Assembly (NCBI GenBank): GCA_031556035.1
Contig: JAVBTT010000034.1
Coordinates: 1-64,000 of the forward strand
Reading direction: 5' to 3'
DNA: 64,000 bases
From: JAVBTT01 sp031556035
Lineage (GTDB): Bacteria > Bacillota > Clostridia > Oscillospirales > UBA929
Made by a program: the position numbers and the translations under genes. The notes below the pieces were generated by a model. That model was given only the letters and a program-made list of their open reading frames with translations. It was not told the DNA's origin and searched no databases. Shown here piece by piece: positions 8,601-17,470 of this stretch (the stretch's first letter is position 1; each line of letters begins with the position of its first letter).

Positions 8601-11600
8601 CCACTGTAGAGCCGTACCTGTCGGTGAAGTCGACCTCGTAAGCGACCCAGGAGTACAAATGGGTATTGGCGAGGTTGTTGCGTGCCACGCCGTCCTCATC
8701 CGTAAAGGACTCGAATGAGGGCGGATTGCCCGGCGTGGACTCACAGTCGGCGGCGTCGAAGATGCCGCCCTCCTGGCGTATGTAGACGTCATAGAGGTCC
8801 TCGACGACCGGTAGCCTGTTGGGCGCTCCAGCGCCCGGGCCGCCATCGGCGGTGAACCACGGCGTGAAGAACAGGTCGCCGCAGCCCAGGAAGTCAAACT
8901 CCATGCCCTCCATGCCTCCGATGGCCGCCATAGTCTCAATGGGCTCATACAGCGCATTGTAGGAGGTGTCGCCGCCGTACAGAGCCAGGTAGCGTCCGTC
9001 GGGGTCTTGCATGTACGGGTCGGTTCTCTGTTCGCCCGGCGCGTAGCCCTTGATGTAGCGGTAGTGGTTGTACGCCGGCATCATGCCGGTGAAGGGCGCA
9101 CGGTCGGTTGTTATCCTGCTGAACGGAACATTTGAGCCGCCCCAACCGTTCTCGCGGTACCAGGCGACCTCCTGACCCAGGCCGTGCTTGGAGATGTACG
9201 CCATAGCCTTGAGCAGCTTCTGGTTCTGGAACTCATACAGATCCTCACCGTCCGGAGTGATGGCAACAGCCGAGCCCTCCAGCCTGACCTTAGTGCCCTG
9301 GGCGTATAGGGCCTGCGCAATGATCGGCAGCAACCGCACGTCGTCGACCGAGTGTACAAAATCACGGCCCAGCTCCACTATCTGTCCGGAATCAAGCAAT
9401 ATCGAGCTAAACGAGAAGTTGTTGCTCCCTCCCTGTACGTTGTGAACCGCTCTCTCCACGCCGGTCTCATACATGGCCCTGTCATTGGTAAAAATGGCGA
9501 TGCCCATCCAGCCGGACAGCGCGTACAAGCCCTGGTTGAAATAGCCATCCGGCCGATCCACCCCGGGCTGCAGCAGCTTCATGAAGGCCGTGAGCTTTGC
9601 GGTGTTCTCCTTGCTCCATCCCGAGCTGGGCGTATAGCGCAGAATCTCGGCGGCCATTGCAGCCTTCTGCATACCGTGGCCGTTGCGGATCAGGTCTCTT
9701 CTGGAGTCCTGCACACAGGTTTCGGACCAGTCCATCAGCAGTTCAATGGCCCTGTCGGCATAAGGCTTGTCCCCCGTGACATACCACATGACCGACAGGT
9801 AGAAAGCAGCCGTCATATCCTGAAACATCGTATAGAGCTGACTCTCGCCGACCAGATCCGGGGACGCTCCGAGCGTCCTGTAGCTCGGGGAGGCGTATGG
9901 GCTGGTCATCAGCAGTTCAAATGACTCCTTCCAGGGGCTCTTGCCCAGCCAAACCATGTCTCGCATGACGTTCAGATCTTCGCGGGTGAGGATGTAGCCC
10001 GGATGCACGAAGCCGTCGGTTTGCACGACCACGTTGTCATAGCTGCGGTCGTAATTTGGGTTTATCAGGTCGCTGTCCTGCGGGGTCGGCACCATGGAGA
10101 CATACTTCTCCGGGTCACTCTCAGCCGCCACGCCGTAAAACTCGATCTCACCCGGATTACAGTAGGGCGCCATGCCCGAGCAGATCCTGTAATAGGTGTA
10201 CGCCTTGGCCGGGCGCTCGGCCAGCCGGAACCAGACCTGCTTCAAGGGCGGAGCCACCCAGGTTGATTCGGCCCCGGTTTTGGAAATCCACTCGGGGGGA
10301 TTTTCCCAGATGATATCGAGCGTATCCCAGTTCTCCCCGTCGACCGAGCCCTGGATCTCATTGGCAAGGATACGGAAGTTGTTAGCCCTGCCCGTCAGGT
10401 AGCTGAAGCCCAGCAGATGGTATGGGGAGTCCAACTTGATGCCGGTCCATGTGTCTATATATCCGTAGTATTGTGTCAAAATATCGCCGTCAAAGGCTCC
10501 TTCGGGGGGGTTGTTTCGCTCGTCGTTGTTGCGGTCCGCGGTGCGCCCGAAGATCTCGGTTCCGTCAAGCTTCTCCAGATTGACGATCTTGTCCGAGTCG
10601 ACAAAGATGTTGACGGTCATCTTTCCGTACGCGTACTCGTCGTGCGCGCGGAAGGTTACCGGATACATGCCGTACTGTCCCTCCGCGGGTGTCCAGCTGA
10701 ACGCCGCGGTGGTGGGATTGAAGGACGCGCCCGCGGGCATGGTGTCCGCCTCCACCTCATAAGTGACGGGCTTGCCCTCGGGGTCGGTGGCCGATACCGT
10801 GAACGCCACCGGCGCGCCTTCGGTGGCCGTGAGCTTTCCGATCGGAGGAAACCATATCGGTTCGAACGACTCTTGAGCTGAGCCCGGGGGGTACAACCCG
10901 CTGGGGGGAAGCTCCCCCACCGAGGTAAACACGGGGGCAAAGTCTTCCGCCATGTCGGTGGTGACATTGAGCACGTTGTCGAGCGTCAGGGCGGCGGCAC
11001 CGTAACTTGCTGCCTTTTCGCCCGCCACATAAATATTCTTCAGGGTCAGGTTGTTGACATTGCTTACCGCCGAGGGCAGCCAATCGGAGAACCAACAGTT
11101 TTCCAGCACGACGTTTTCGATCGAATCGCCGCGCTCGCCCGAGGCGCCCATAACGCTAAAGTTGGTGTAAACCCGGGAGGTGTCGAAGGAGCAGTTTTTG
11201 AACTGGATGTCCTCGTAGCGGGGGTAGGTACCGGTGTTGTTCTGCACCGTGATGCCAAAAAAGCCGGCGCAGAAATTCACCGCGTTGAAGTTTTCGAAAT
11301 AGTAGCTCTTGAGGCTGTTGCCGAGCGTGCTGTGGCCGAACCGGGCGGCGTTGCCCGCGTTGACGGTCCAGTGCAATGTATTTTTGACGGAGATGTTCTC
11401 GGAATCCCCTTCATTCGCGTTTGAGTAGTGGCCGGTGGCGAAGGCGTCGTCATTCATTAGGGTAAACGCTCCGTTCACCGAAACATTTTTGCCGCTGGCA
11501 ATATTCACGCCGTCGATCCAGGACCCGAAATAGGGGGAGAGGCTTTTAATGTTGTTATAGTTAACGTCCGTGACGGCATGCGTCTCAAAGGACCAGTTGC

Positions 11601-12531
11601 TGGAATCCCGCAGATATGTGTCGTTCAGGGAGATGTTCTTCGAGTATCCGACATAGACGCCCGCCGCCCGCGCGATGCCCGTCATTCTGGCCCAGGCCTC
11701 AAAGCCGTTGGCGTCAAAGATGCCGCGTCCGTAGAAGGCGATGTTCTCGGAGTTTCGGATGTTAATGGCGGAGCTTGTGCTCCCGCGGGTTCCCGACAAT
11801 GTGTACTGGCTTTTCAGGCGCGCGCCCTCTTCGGTGTATATGGTGACGGGCTTGGTTCGGTTCTGGAGGGAGATTCCGCTGCACAGATAGTACCCGTCCG
11901 GGATGTAGAGGGTGTCGTACGCGGGGTTGCTGTACAGCTCGGTGATTGCAGCGACGATCTCGGCGTTTACATTGGTCATGCCTGTGTCGTCGATGTTGGG
12001 TCTGAAATCCTTGAGGTTCAAGACGTTGGGAGCGCTAGGGTCGGGGATTGTGGTGGGATCCTCGGGCGGGTCGTTGATAATGCCAAGGACCGGCCGCTTG
12101 CCGTTGATCTCGACAAGCGCGTAGCGCAGCTGTTCAGACATTTGGAAGGTCACCGTATTGCCGTCGACCGTAATGGCCGACGCGGGATAGTAGCGCTCGG
12201 GATAGACCTTGACGCTGGTGACAGGCTCATTGTTGGTGAGTGTGATGACAGGTGTCGCCGACTCCGACACAAAGCGGGAAACGTCGGCGTTGTCGTTTTT
12301 CACGTTGTCAACGCTGACCTTAGAGTAATCAGTCACAAAAACTTGAGTGCCATTGACCTTCATGGTGTACCGCCGCGAGGGAGAATCTCCCGGCGTCGGG
12401 CGATAGGCATATATCCCGTCGTCGTCAGGCGCGGGGCTTTCCGCGCGGGCGAAAGTCGCCGGCAGGCAGGACAGAACAAACGCCAAGCAGATGAAAACCG
12501 ACAGCGCCCTCTTTAGCTTTTTCATACTCAT
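5677..12531 (-). CDS. Giant secreted multidomain polysaccharide-degrading enzyme: beta-helix plus lyase domains, shared C-terminal module
   Basis: A 2284-aa secreted protein; the ATG at 12531 has AGGAGG 7 nt upstream. The signal peptide (about 1-29) is nearly the same as in the 1669-aa protein. Approximate order: beta-sandwich (40-165); right-handed beta-helix like GH28/GH49 polysaccharide hydrolases (175-545, with an LMNDDAFATG acidic motif); Ig-like He_PIG domain (560-650); discoidin-like domain (655-820); alpha/alpha-toroid alginate-lyase/heparinase-like domain with a GRDxxHS motif (845-1200); further beta-rich regions; FIVAR-like helices (about 1790-1850); discoidin-like domain (1860-2015); 176-aa C-terminal module (2109-2284). 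Two unrelated catalytic folds in one chain suggest it cuts a heterogeneous polysaccharide twice. Substrate is not decidable from sequence; domain borders are rough. Confidence 0.75.
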   Translation of the reverse strand: MSMKKLKRALSVFICLAFVLSCLPATFARAESPAPDDDGIYAYRPTPGDSPSRRYTMKVNGTQVFVTDYSKVSVDNVKNDNADVSRFVSESATPVITLTNNEPVTSVKVYPERYYPASAITVDGNTVTFQMSEQLRYALVEINGKRPVLGIINDPPEDPTTIPDPSAPNVLNLKDFRPNIDDTGMTNVNAEIVAAITELYSNPAYDTLYIPDGYYLCSGISLQNRTKPVTIYTEEGARLKSQYTLSGTRGSTSSAINIRNSENIAFYGRGIFDANGFEAWARMTGIARAAGVYVGYSKNISLNDTYLRDSSNWSFETHAVTDVNYNNIKSLSPYFGSWIDGVNIASGKNVSVNGAFTLMNDDAFATGHYSNANEGDSENISVKNTLHWTVNAGNAARFGHSTLGNSLKSYYFENFNAVNFCAGFFGITVQNNTGTYPRYEDIQFKNCSFDTSRVYTNFSVMGASGERGDSIENVVLENCWFSDWLPSAVSNVNNLTLKNIYVAGEKAASYGAAALTLDNVLNVTTDMAEDFAPVFTSVGELPPSGLYPPGSAQESFEPIWFPPIGKLTATEGAPVAFTVSATDPEGKPVTYEVEADTMPAGASFNPTTAAFSWTPAEGQYGMYPVTFRAHDEYAYGKMTVNIFVDSDKIVNLEKLDGTEIFGRTADRNNDERNNPPEGAFDGDILTQYYGYIDTWTGIKLDSPYHLLGFSYLTGRANNFRILANEIQGSVDGENWDTLDIIWENPPEWISKTGAESTWVAPPLKQVWFRLAERPAKAYTYYRICSGMAPYCNPGEIEFYGVAAESDPEKYVSMVPTPQDSDLINPNYDRSYDNVVVQTDGFVHPGYILTREDLNVMRDMVWLGKSPWKESFELLMTSPYASPSYRTLGASPDLVGESQLYTMFQDMTAAFYLSVMWYVTGDKPYADRAIELLMDWSETCVQDSRRDLIRNGHGMQKAAMAAEILRYTPSSGWSKENTAKLTAFMKLLQPGVDRPDGYFNQGLYALSGWMGIAIFTNDRAMYETGVERAVHNVQGGSNNFSFSSILLDSGQIVELGRDFVHSVDDVRLLPIIAQALYAQGTKVRLEGSAVAITPDGEDLYEFQNQKLLKAMAYISKHGLGQEVAWYRENGWGGSNVPFSRITTDRAPFTGMMPAYNHYRYIKGYAPGEQRTDPYMQDPDGRYLALYGGDTSYNALYEPIETMAAIGGMEGMEFDFLGCGDLFFTPWFTADGGPGAGAPNRLPVVEDLYDVYIRQEGGIFDAADCESTPGNPPSFESFTDEDGVARNNLANTHLYSWVAYEVDFTDRYGSTVEKLVDTFTMAHSHSGPVGAASAHNMIMYVGPYVENPTAETFAAAKEITAVSGEIARNTYRNNGGFWTDYMADSIRLSSSNPALLTGKKTVYMYFTTSTSNYQLHTNVLWFKFSGGSAKNTDGNSPADADVLSASGAVKDGGGVTLTDGGSFGFYNLDFDKGFDAWSFTYQASGGGSLKLVTGDPNSGTLVKTMEIEATQGVVTTEFDHTGQVSPRGLHDAYMVYEGEGSVTVTSFRSRDGKVFLPHSGDSYRNVAYGKAEKAGDGAAKLAVLPGGRTRVGYYFIPFLEGPKTLNIRVRSDVAATLTFSMLESLGGAVARFDVPDTAGISADGWTSMQYVLGAAHSALKADQNIMLTVTGDEAGTVELDSWWLSYDVFEAPEFTLSPDLNDLVLFPGLSLELEIAEKGGSPVVVGALPAGAGFADGKLAWTVTESDVGAGVITFAASNTGGTATFNLRYTVFESLEAALAEARVLYDETKTYTIESKVRYLSALADLKRAVARSAPYQTVYELIGAFKARASELRVFEPVSEGLIDYIQLKDSIAFSIFHGLNTTIDGVTYNGPISSQSYILNTLDISKLIDDTSGTYIEIRPRAPREVETATDTRAHITMDFGAGVGVILSKTEVQARQGQTARTNGVLVRGSNDGVSWVDLTTAFSNTAPLQTREVTDETPYRYIRVVNPNGTDANANYFLSIAEYHIYGTTVQNPTVTAADVANGITSVRTPGGGEIALELPWVPEGFGISLKSSSDERIVALDGEITPRPTDTVVNVVFTVTKAGTAESADTVSIPVLVPGTGMNELSVSVSTPTIVTTLAAHLNIAVENAPEGVALKAYLMVDGEALHETAVVNGAGRMYIYAAPGAGTYQLVVIGEGYEGSCEIEGVPYNTNIWEANAQILDGKLLIRFNDDIVLKSSSGCVSIKGVSYNARVLEDKRTIEVLKLDAGPLEKGTKISVKGVKYPVLFPSYSFTFTVTVP
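5680..6207 (-). repeat. Copy 2 of the 176-residue C-terminal module
   Basis: Last 176 residues of the 2284-aa protein. This is the copy closest to copy 1: long identical DNA runs occur around 5970-6080 versus 880-990, suggesting recent duplication or gene conversion. Confidence 0.85.
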
Positions 12532-12703
12532 TCCCTTTCCTCCTGTTTTTTTAATGTGTGGTTTCTGCGTTGCGCTTTGTGTGGAAATATGAATGTGTGA
12601 GCTGGAAGAGCCCCCCTTCCAATTTGGATGTGTTTACAGTTTTTAATTATGCTCATCTCTCTGTTTTAGCGTTTTTCACAACTACATTATATGGCATTGT
12701 TTT

Positions 12704-12732
12704 GCTATAATAAATCGGTATACTTTTGACAA
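12704..12732 (-). promoter_or_regulatory. Candidate promoter of the 2284-aa lyase gene
   Basis: Read on the minus strand: TTGTCA, 17-nt spacer, TATAGC. It lies about 170 nt upstream of the ATG and overlaps the candidate promoter of the divergent fructokinase. Confidence 0.45.
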
Positions 12733-12755
12733 TTGTGGGTTTTATTTTGAAATAT
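12726..12755 (+). promoter_or_regulatory. Candidate fructokinase promoter
   Basis: TTGACA (12726-12731) followed after 18 nt by AAATAT (12750-12755), about 60 nt before the fructokinase ATG. The -10 is weak. The -35 overlaps that of the divergent lyase promoter, so one bound regulator could affect both. Confidence 0.4.
12739..12750 (-). promoter_or_regulatory. Candidate operator, TCAAAAnAAAAC motif
   Basis: On the minus strand this reads TCAAAATAAAAC, one base different from TCAAAAGAAAAC found twice in the other lyase/isomerase promoter region (23749-23760 minus, 23829-23840 plus). In each case the motif is just upstream of a -35 box (6 nt here, 3 nt in the others). Confidence 0.4.
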
Positions 12756-12817
12756 CGAAACATGTTTGTATTTATCTGATACGGTATGATAGGATAAAGC
12801 AAAAAGGTTGTGAGCTT

Positions 12818-13780
12818 ATGAAACAATTTGATATTGTATGCCTGGGCGAGCTGTTGGTTGATTTTACGCCTTTTGGGCGAAGTCCCGCAGGTATGCTGCT
12901 GTTTGAGCAAAACGCGGGCGGAGCGACCGCCAACGTCGCCGTCTCACTCTCCAGACTGGGACGCCCGGCGGCATTTATAGGGAAAATAGGCTGTGATATG
13001 AACGGAAAATTTCTGCGCCGGACGCTGGATGAGGCCGGAGTGAATACGTCGGGGTTGCTGTCCGACCCGTCGAAACACACAAGCATGGCGTTCGTCACTC
13101 TTTCCCCGGAGGGCGAGCGTGATTTTTCCTTCGTGCGCGACGCCGATACCCAACTGCGGGCAGATGAGCTTGACAGTGTGATGGTTGAGCGTTCCCGAAT
13201 CTTCCATTTCGGATCGCTGTCCATGACTCACGAGCCCTCTCGCGAGGCGACACTGTGCGCTTTGCGTCTTGCGCGGGAGGCCGGCCTAATAATCTCATAT
13301 GATCCCAATTACCGCGCACCGCTTTGGCCGGACAGTCAGACCGCAGTGCGTCAAATAAGCACAGTGCTGCCTTATGTGGACATTCTAAAGGTCTCTGACG
13401 AGGAGGTTTTCCTTTTGACAGGCGAAACGGATATAAAGGCAGGGGGCCGGAAGCTTCTCCTCGGCGGCCCCTCCTGTGTGGCTGTCACGCAGGGCTCCGG
13501 GGGGGCGACGGTTTGCCTGCCGTCCGGCTGCATACATACACCCACCCATCCGGGACCCGTCGTGGACACCACAGGCGCCGGGGACGCCTTTATGGGCGGA
13601 TTCCTGAGCGGGCTCCTCGACCGTGGCCTGCACCCCCGCAGCATAAAACCGGATGACGCGAAGGAAATAAGCCTTTTTGCCCACGCCGTTGCAACCCGTT
13701 GCGTCGCAGCGAGGGGTGGCATCCCGGCCATGCCTTCGCGCGAGGAGGCGTTGGCGGTCTGCAATGGGGTCGGGCAATAG
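12818..13780 (+). CDS. Fructokinase, PfkB/ribokinase family
   Basis: A 320-aa PfkB sugar kinase. The N-terminal LGELLVDFTP, the FEQNAGGATANVAV sugar-binding segment and C-terminal DTTGAGDAF with the catalytic Asp are intact; the overall pattern is that of bacterial fructokinases (ATP + fructose to fructose 6-phosphate). A 2-keto-3-deoxygluconate kinase role is the main alternative, since KdgK belongs to the same family and lyases release uronates. It lies between the two lyase operons, divergent from the 2284-aa gene and convergent with the 1181-aa gene. With the D-lyxose/mannose isomerase nearby, a mannose to fructose to fructose-6-phosphate route is plausible. Confidence 0.85.
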   Translation: MKQFDIVCLGELLVDFTPFGRSPAGMLLFEQNAGGATANVAVSLSRLGRPAAFIGKIGCDMNGKFLRRTLDEAGVNTSGLLSDPSKHTSMAFVTLSPEGERDFSFVRDADTQLRADELDSVMVERSRIFHFGSLSMTHEPSREATLCALRLAREAGLIISYDPNYRAPLWPDSQTAVRQISTVLPYVDILKVSDEEVFLLTGETDIKAGGRKLLLGGPSCVAVTQGSGGATVCLPSGCIHTPTHPGPVVDTTGAGDAFMGGFLSGLLDRGLHPRSIKPDDAKEISLFAHAVATRCVAARGGIPAMPSREEALAVCNGVGQ

Positions 13781-13828
13781 CAGCCATAGCGCAGTTCCGG
13801 CCAGGCTAAAGCCGTCCACAGTAAAGCT

Positions 13829-13869
13829 AAAGGGCTTGCCGTCTGCAATTTGCAAGCGGCAAGCCCTTT
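13829..13869. terminator. Bidirectional terminator between convergent genes
   Basis: AAAGGGCTTGCCG (13829-13841) pairs with CGGCAAGCCCTTT (13857-13869). It is followed by T-rich sequence on the plus strand and sits between the fructokinase and the 1181-aa gene ends. Confidence 0.75.
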
Positions 13870-13887
13870 TCAGAGGGGTTGATGTGT

Positions 13888-16800
13888 TTACGGCACGGTC
13901 ACTGTGAACGTGAAGCTGTAGCTCGGGAAGAGAACCGGATACTTAATCCCTTTGACGGAAGCCGTTGTCCCGCTCTCAAGTGCGGCGGCATCCAGTCCCA
14001 ATACTTCTACCGTCCTCTTGTCGTCAAGAACCTTGGCATTGTAGCTTGCGCTTCCTATACTCACGCATTTGGTTCCGCTCTTGAGGATAATATCATCATT
14101 GAACCCAATCAGCAGCCTGCCGTCCAGCAGATATGCGTTGGCCGCCCAGATATTGGTGTTATAGGGCAAAACCTTGATCTCGCACGAGCCCCCGTATCCG
14201 TCGCCGATGACCACAAGCTCGTAGGTTCCGGACTCTGGAGCGGCGGGTATGTACATCCTGCCCGCTCCGTTTACCACGGAGGTCTCATGTAGCAGCTCGT
14301 CGCCGACTTTGAGATACGCCCTGAGCGCGACGCCCTCCGGCGCGTCCGCCGCCATTATGTTGAGGTATGCCGCAAGGCTGGCCACGATCGTCGGGGCTGA
14401 TACGGAGACATCCAGATCAATCACAGAGGGTTCGGTTCCTGGCACAACCACCTTAATGGGACCGGTAAGCGCAAAATCACCAGGGTTATCCGTTTTTGTA
14501 AACTTCAGCACCAGCGTAATCTCCGGATTCCCCACAGGCGTATTGATAGTGCCGTCCAGTTGTATGACGGACTCGTCGCTTGAGGATTCGATGCCAACCG
14601 TGTAGCCCAGCACACCGGGCATCTTTAGTCTGGATGCCCCCTCGCTTATCGGATCTAACGAGACAAAGGTGTCTGCTATGAAACCCGTGGTCACGGACTC
14701 GTACGGGATCTGCACGATATCGCCATAGATCCGATACTGAGCCAGGCTGATGAAGTTGTTGGCGTTGGCGTCGGTTCCGTTGGGGTTGACAACACGGATA
14801 AAGCGATAGGCATTGCCCGCATGCTCGGAAAGCAGGGCAGGCGTCTGCAAATTCGTGTTATTCGCGCAGCCTGCGGTCAGATTGATCCAGTTAGACGAGC
14901 CCCAGCCCCCGTTTGCGGAGCTGCGGATCAGCACGCCGTTGGTTCGCGCACCAAAGCTGGCCCGCGCTTGTATTTCCGCTTTGGACAGAATCACGCCCAT
15001 ACCGACCCCGAAATCCATCGTGATGGACGCGCGCGTATCGTAGGGATGTGTAAACGTCTGATCCGACGACGGGAGCCCGGCTGCGGTTCTGCTCGCAGCC
15101 GGCCGGATTTCGTAGTGGTTGGTCGAAAGGCCGTTCATCAGGATCTCCATGTTCGCTTTTGAGGGCACTGGGGTGTAGGTGTTGTCCACCCAATGGAACT
15201 GAGAGAAGTTGATCATATCCCAGAGAGCGATATAATCTATCAGTCCTTCCTCGCCCATGTCGGGGTTGAGATATGGCTTGAGACATTTGGCGGCGCTGGT
15301 GGCGGTGTCCACTGCGGCCAAAATCTGGGCGTAGGTTGACTCCGGAGCTGCCGCAACCGCTCTCGCGTCGGCCATAGCCTGCAGGTAGAGCCTTCTGGAC
15401 TCGATCGTATAGGTCACTGTGCTGTCGTAAGCTGCGGTGGCGTCCGATAGGTAGTCCTCAATGTCCGACAGTACCGTCAGCCCGCATGTGGCTCCGCTGC
15501 CGCCGATCTCGGCCACAACACTGTAGATCCCTGGCGGGATCGAGGGAATGCTGAAGGTGGTTGTGCCGCTGGCATCGATCAGCCCGTAGGGATCGCTGTA
15601 CGGCACGCCTGTCGCCTGGGTCGCACCGTACCTGGTCACGCCGCCGTCAGGGGTCACGTACACGTCGACGATCTGCCCGGCAAAGCCTCTTCCCAGAAAG
15701 GATACGGTCAATGGAGCTTGGGCGGAGTAGGCGGAGATAAAGGAGTCAGGGCTGACAGAAACGGATCCGACGTAGGCACTCTGCTGCGCCTTATACGGGC
15801 GCACATACTCCTCCTCCGGATTCCACAGGGTGAACAGCAGGACGCCGTTGCCCCAAAAGTCCTCGATGCTGGGTTCCGGATAGAACTTATCGTGGTTATA
15901 GGCGATTGAAACATACTTGCTGTCCTCGTCTGTCTCGAAGTCATCTCTCTTTTCGATGTACTTGTAGTAGCTGTAAATCGGGCCCAGAACCGGGTCGATC
16001 AACCCGCGGGCGTTGACGCCGGACTTGCCCACCGTAATGGTGGAGGGATCGCTCACGCCGCCGTTGTTGATCGTATCCCAAATGGCGCCGGTGCTCTGCT
16101 CGTTGTTATAGCACGGTATGTATGTGACGTCCCCGCCCAGATTGTACTTGGCCATGTAGTTGGCTCCGTAGAGAAGCCTGTCATCCAGGAAGTTAAAAAC
16201 ATTGACGGCGTTTTCAGACAGAGTGACGGCTCCGGTGACAGGATCAACCGCGGTGCCCTGACACAGGCTCATCATGGCTACCTGACCCATACCACCCACG
16301 TCGCACCAGGCGTGGCGCTGGTCGCGTCCCATCTCGACCACCTGGATATTGGGGGTTTCTAGCGCCGAGCCGGTCCGGTCGTTCTTGCCCATTGCCCTGA
16401 TCTGGTACTTGATTGAGCCGGTTCGGTTCAGGTCGCAAGCCGCGACCAGGCAGTGTCCGCCCGCGGCCCGGCAGGCCGACTGGGTGCAGCGCGAGTCGTT
16501 GGTGGTGGTCCGTTCAATGCCGGCTGCGTAGAGATTTTGGTCGTTTAGGAAGATGCCAGCCGCCGTGGTGGCCATCACGCAGAAGTCGTGCTGGTTCATG
16601 AAGTGATAGTCCCTGTTGTAATACGGCTTGAGGATATTCAGGAAGCTTGAGAAGCCGGCTGTGTCCGCCGCCGTCCAGTTCAGCGGAGAGGCGGGGTCTT
16701 CGCAGGGCGTCTGCTTGAGAAGATCCGCCGCGAATGCCATCTGATACACGCCAAGGGATACGCGAATCTGCACGTCAAAGGGCCCGGCGCTGGAACGCAG

Positions 16801-17433
16801 CTGCGACCAGCCGCGTATAATCTTCATGGCGTTTTGGCGGTAAACCTCGTCGCCCGTGATGTAGTACATGATGGATTGGGACATAGCGGTGTCCCCGTCG
16901 TGCAGGATGGAGAACACGGCGTAGTGACCCCAGGTCTGCTGCCCGGTACCGATTTCCATCATGCTTGGATTGTCGGGGTTTACAAAGATTTTCGGGGTTT
17001 TGCTGGCCTTGCGCTGGGACATGTCAGTATACGGAGCGCAGTATCCTTTGCTGACGGCCCAGCCACCGCCCGGAAGCTCGGCGTAATAATCTTCGCTCAG
17101 CTGTATAAACGCCGAAGCCCAGGGCTCATTGCCCGCCCTGACATTCTGCTGCATGTTGTCCAGCATTTTCTTACTCATGCCGATGCCGGGGTGTGTAAAG
17201 GTGAGCGCGCCTGCGCTCAAGGTTTCCTCGACACAATCTGGCTCAAAATCGGTGAGCAGGCTGTTGACCCTGTCCAGCAAGGCGGCGTCGGCCTTGGGGG
17301 CTTCCGGCTGGATCAGGAAGCTCTTATCGGTCGGAGCGTTTTGTTTTTCCACCGCCATAACGGGCTGGGCAAATGACGCCAAAACGGCGATCATCGTAAT
17401 GAGCGCGACGATTTTCTTCAGTGCTTTCCTCAT
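13888..17433 (-). CDS. Secreted alginate-lyase-like polysaccharide lyase with discoidin and shared C-terminal module
   Basis: 1181 aa from the ATG at 17433, preferred over an upstream ATG because AAGAGG sits 7 nt before it and a signal peptide follows at once (MRKALKKIVALITMIAVLAS, cleavage near 27). Residues about 55-500 look like an alpha/alpha-toroid lyase of the alginate-lyase (PF05426) type: FTHPG start, MNQHDF in the Asn/His region, and EMGRDQRHAWCDVG carrying the GRDQxH motif also seen in its paralogues. An Ig-like domain (about 570-690), FIVAR-like helices (695-755), a discoidin-like domain (765-925) and the 176-aa C-terminal module follow. The last ~490 residues closely parallel the end of the 2284-aa protein. 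It is downstream of the 2011-aa lyase gene and likely shares its promoter. Confidence 0.8.
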   Translation of the reverse strand: MRKALKKIVALITMIAVLASFAQPVMAVEKQNAPTDKSFLIQPEAPKADAALLDRVNSLLTDFEPDCVEETLSAGALTFTHPGIGMSKKMLDNMQQNVRAGNEPWASAFIQLSEDYYAELPGGGWAVSKGYCAPYTDMSQRKASKTPKIFVNPDNPSMMEIGTGQQTWGHYAVFSILHDGDTAMSQSIMYYITGDEVYRQNAMKIIRGWSQLRSSAGPFDVQIRVSLGVYQMAFAADLLKQTPCEDPASPLNWTAADTAGFSSFLNILKPYYNRDYHFMNQHDFCVMATTAAGIFLNDQNLYAAGIERTTTNDSRCTQSACRAAGGHCLVAACDLNRTGSIKYQIRAMGKNDRTGSALETPNIQVVEMGRDQRHAWCDVGGMGQVAMMSLCQGTAVDPVTGAVTLSENAVNVFNFLDDRLLYGANYMAKYNLGGDVTYIPCYNNEQSTGAIWDTINNGGVSDPSTITVGKSGVNARGLIDPVLGPIYSYYKYIEKRDDFETDEDSKYVSIAYNHDKFYPEPSIEDFWGNGVLLFTLWNPEEEYVRPYKAQQSAYVGSVSVSPDSFISAYSAQAPLTVSFLGRGFAGQIVDVYVTPDGGVTRYGATQATGVPYSDPYGLIDASGTTTFSIPSIPPGIYSVVAEIGGSGATCGLTVLSDIEDYLSDATAAYDSTVTYTIESRRLYLQAMADARAVAAAPESTYAQILAAVDTATSAAKCLKPYLNPDMGEEGLIDYIALWDMINFSQFHWVDNTYTPVPSKANMEILMNGLSTNHYEIRPAASRTAAGLPSSDQTFTHPYDTRASITMDFGVGMGVILSKAEIQARASFGARTNGVLIRSSANGGWGSSNWINLTAGCANNTNLQTPALLSEHAGNAYRFIRVVNPNGTDANANNFISLAQYRIYGDIVQIPYESVTTGFIADTFVSLDPISEGASRLKMPGVLGYTVGIESSSDESVIQLDGTINTPVGNPEITLVLKFTKTDNPGDFALTGPIKVVVPGTEPSVIDLDVSVSAPTIVASLAAYLNIMAADAPEGVALRAYLKVGDELLHETSVVNGAGRMYIPAAPESGTYELVVIGDGYGGSCEIKVLPYNTNIWAANAYLLDGRLLIGFNDDIILKSGTKCVSIGSASYNAKVLDDKRTVEVLGLDAAALESGTTASVKGIKYPVLFPSYSFTFTVTVP
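13891..14418 (-). repeat. Copy 3 of the 176-residue C-terminal module
   Basis: Last 176 residues of the 1181-aa lyase. It is closest to copy 4 in the first half (LRAYLKVGDELL in both). One of the two conserved cysteines is preceded by Lys (KCVSI) instead of Gly. Confidence 0.85.
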
Positions 17434-17470
17434 ACCTATACCTCTTTCACTATTAAATTCATGCAAAGGC

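Noticed and set aside
7864..8718. A 284-codon open frame on the plus strand inside the 2284-aa gene, and many similar long antisense frames in the lyase genes.
   Set aside because: They are frames opposite GC-rich coding DNA, with low-complexity Arg/His/Val-rich products and no domains.
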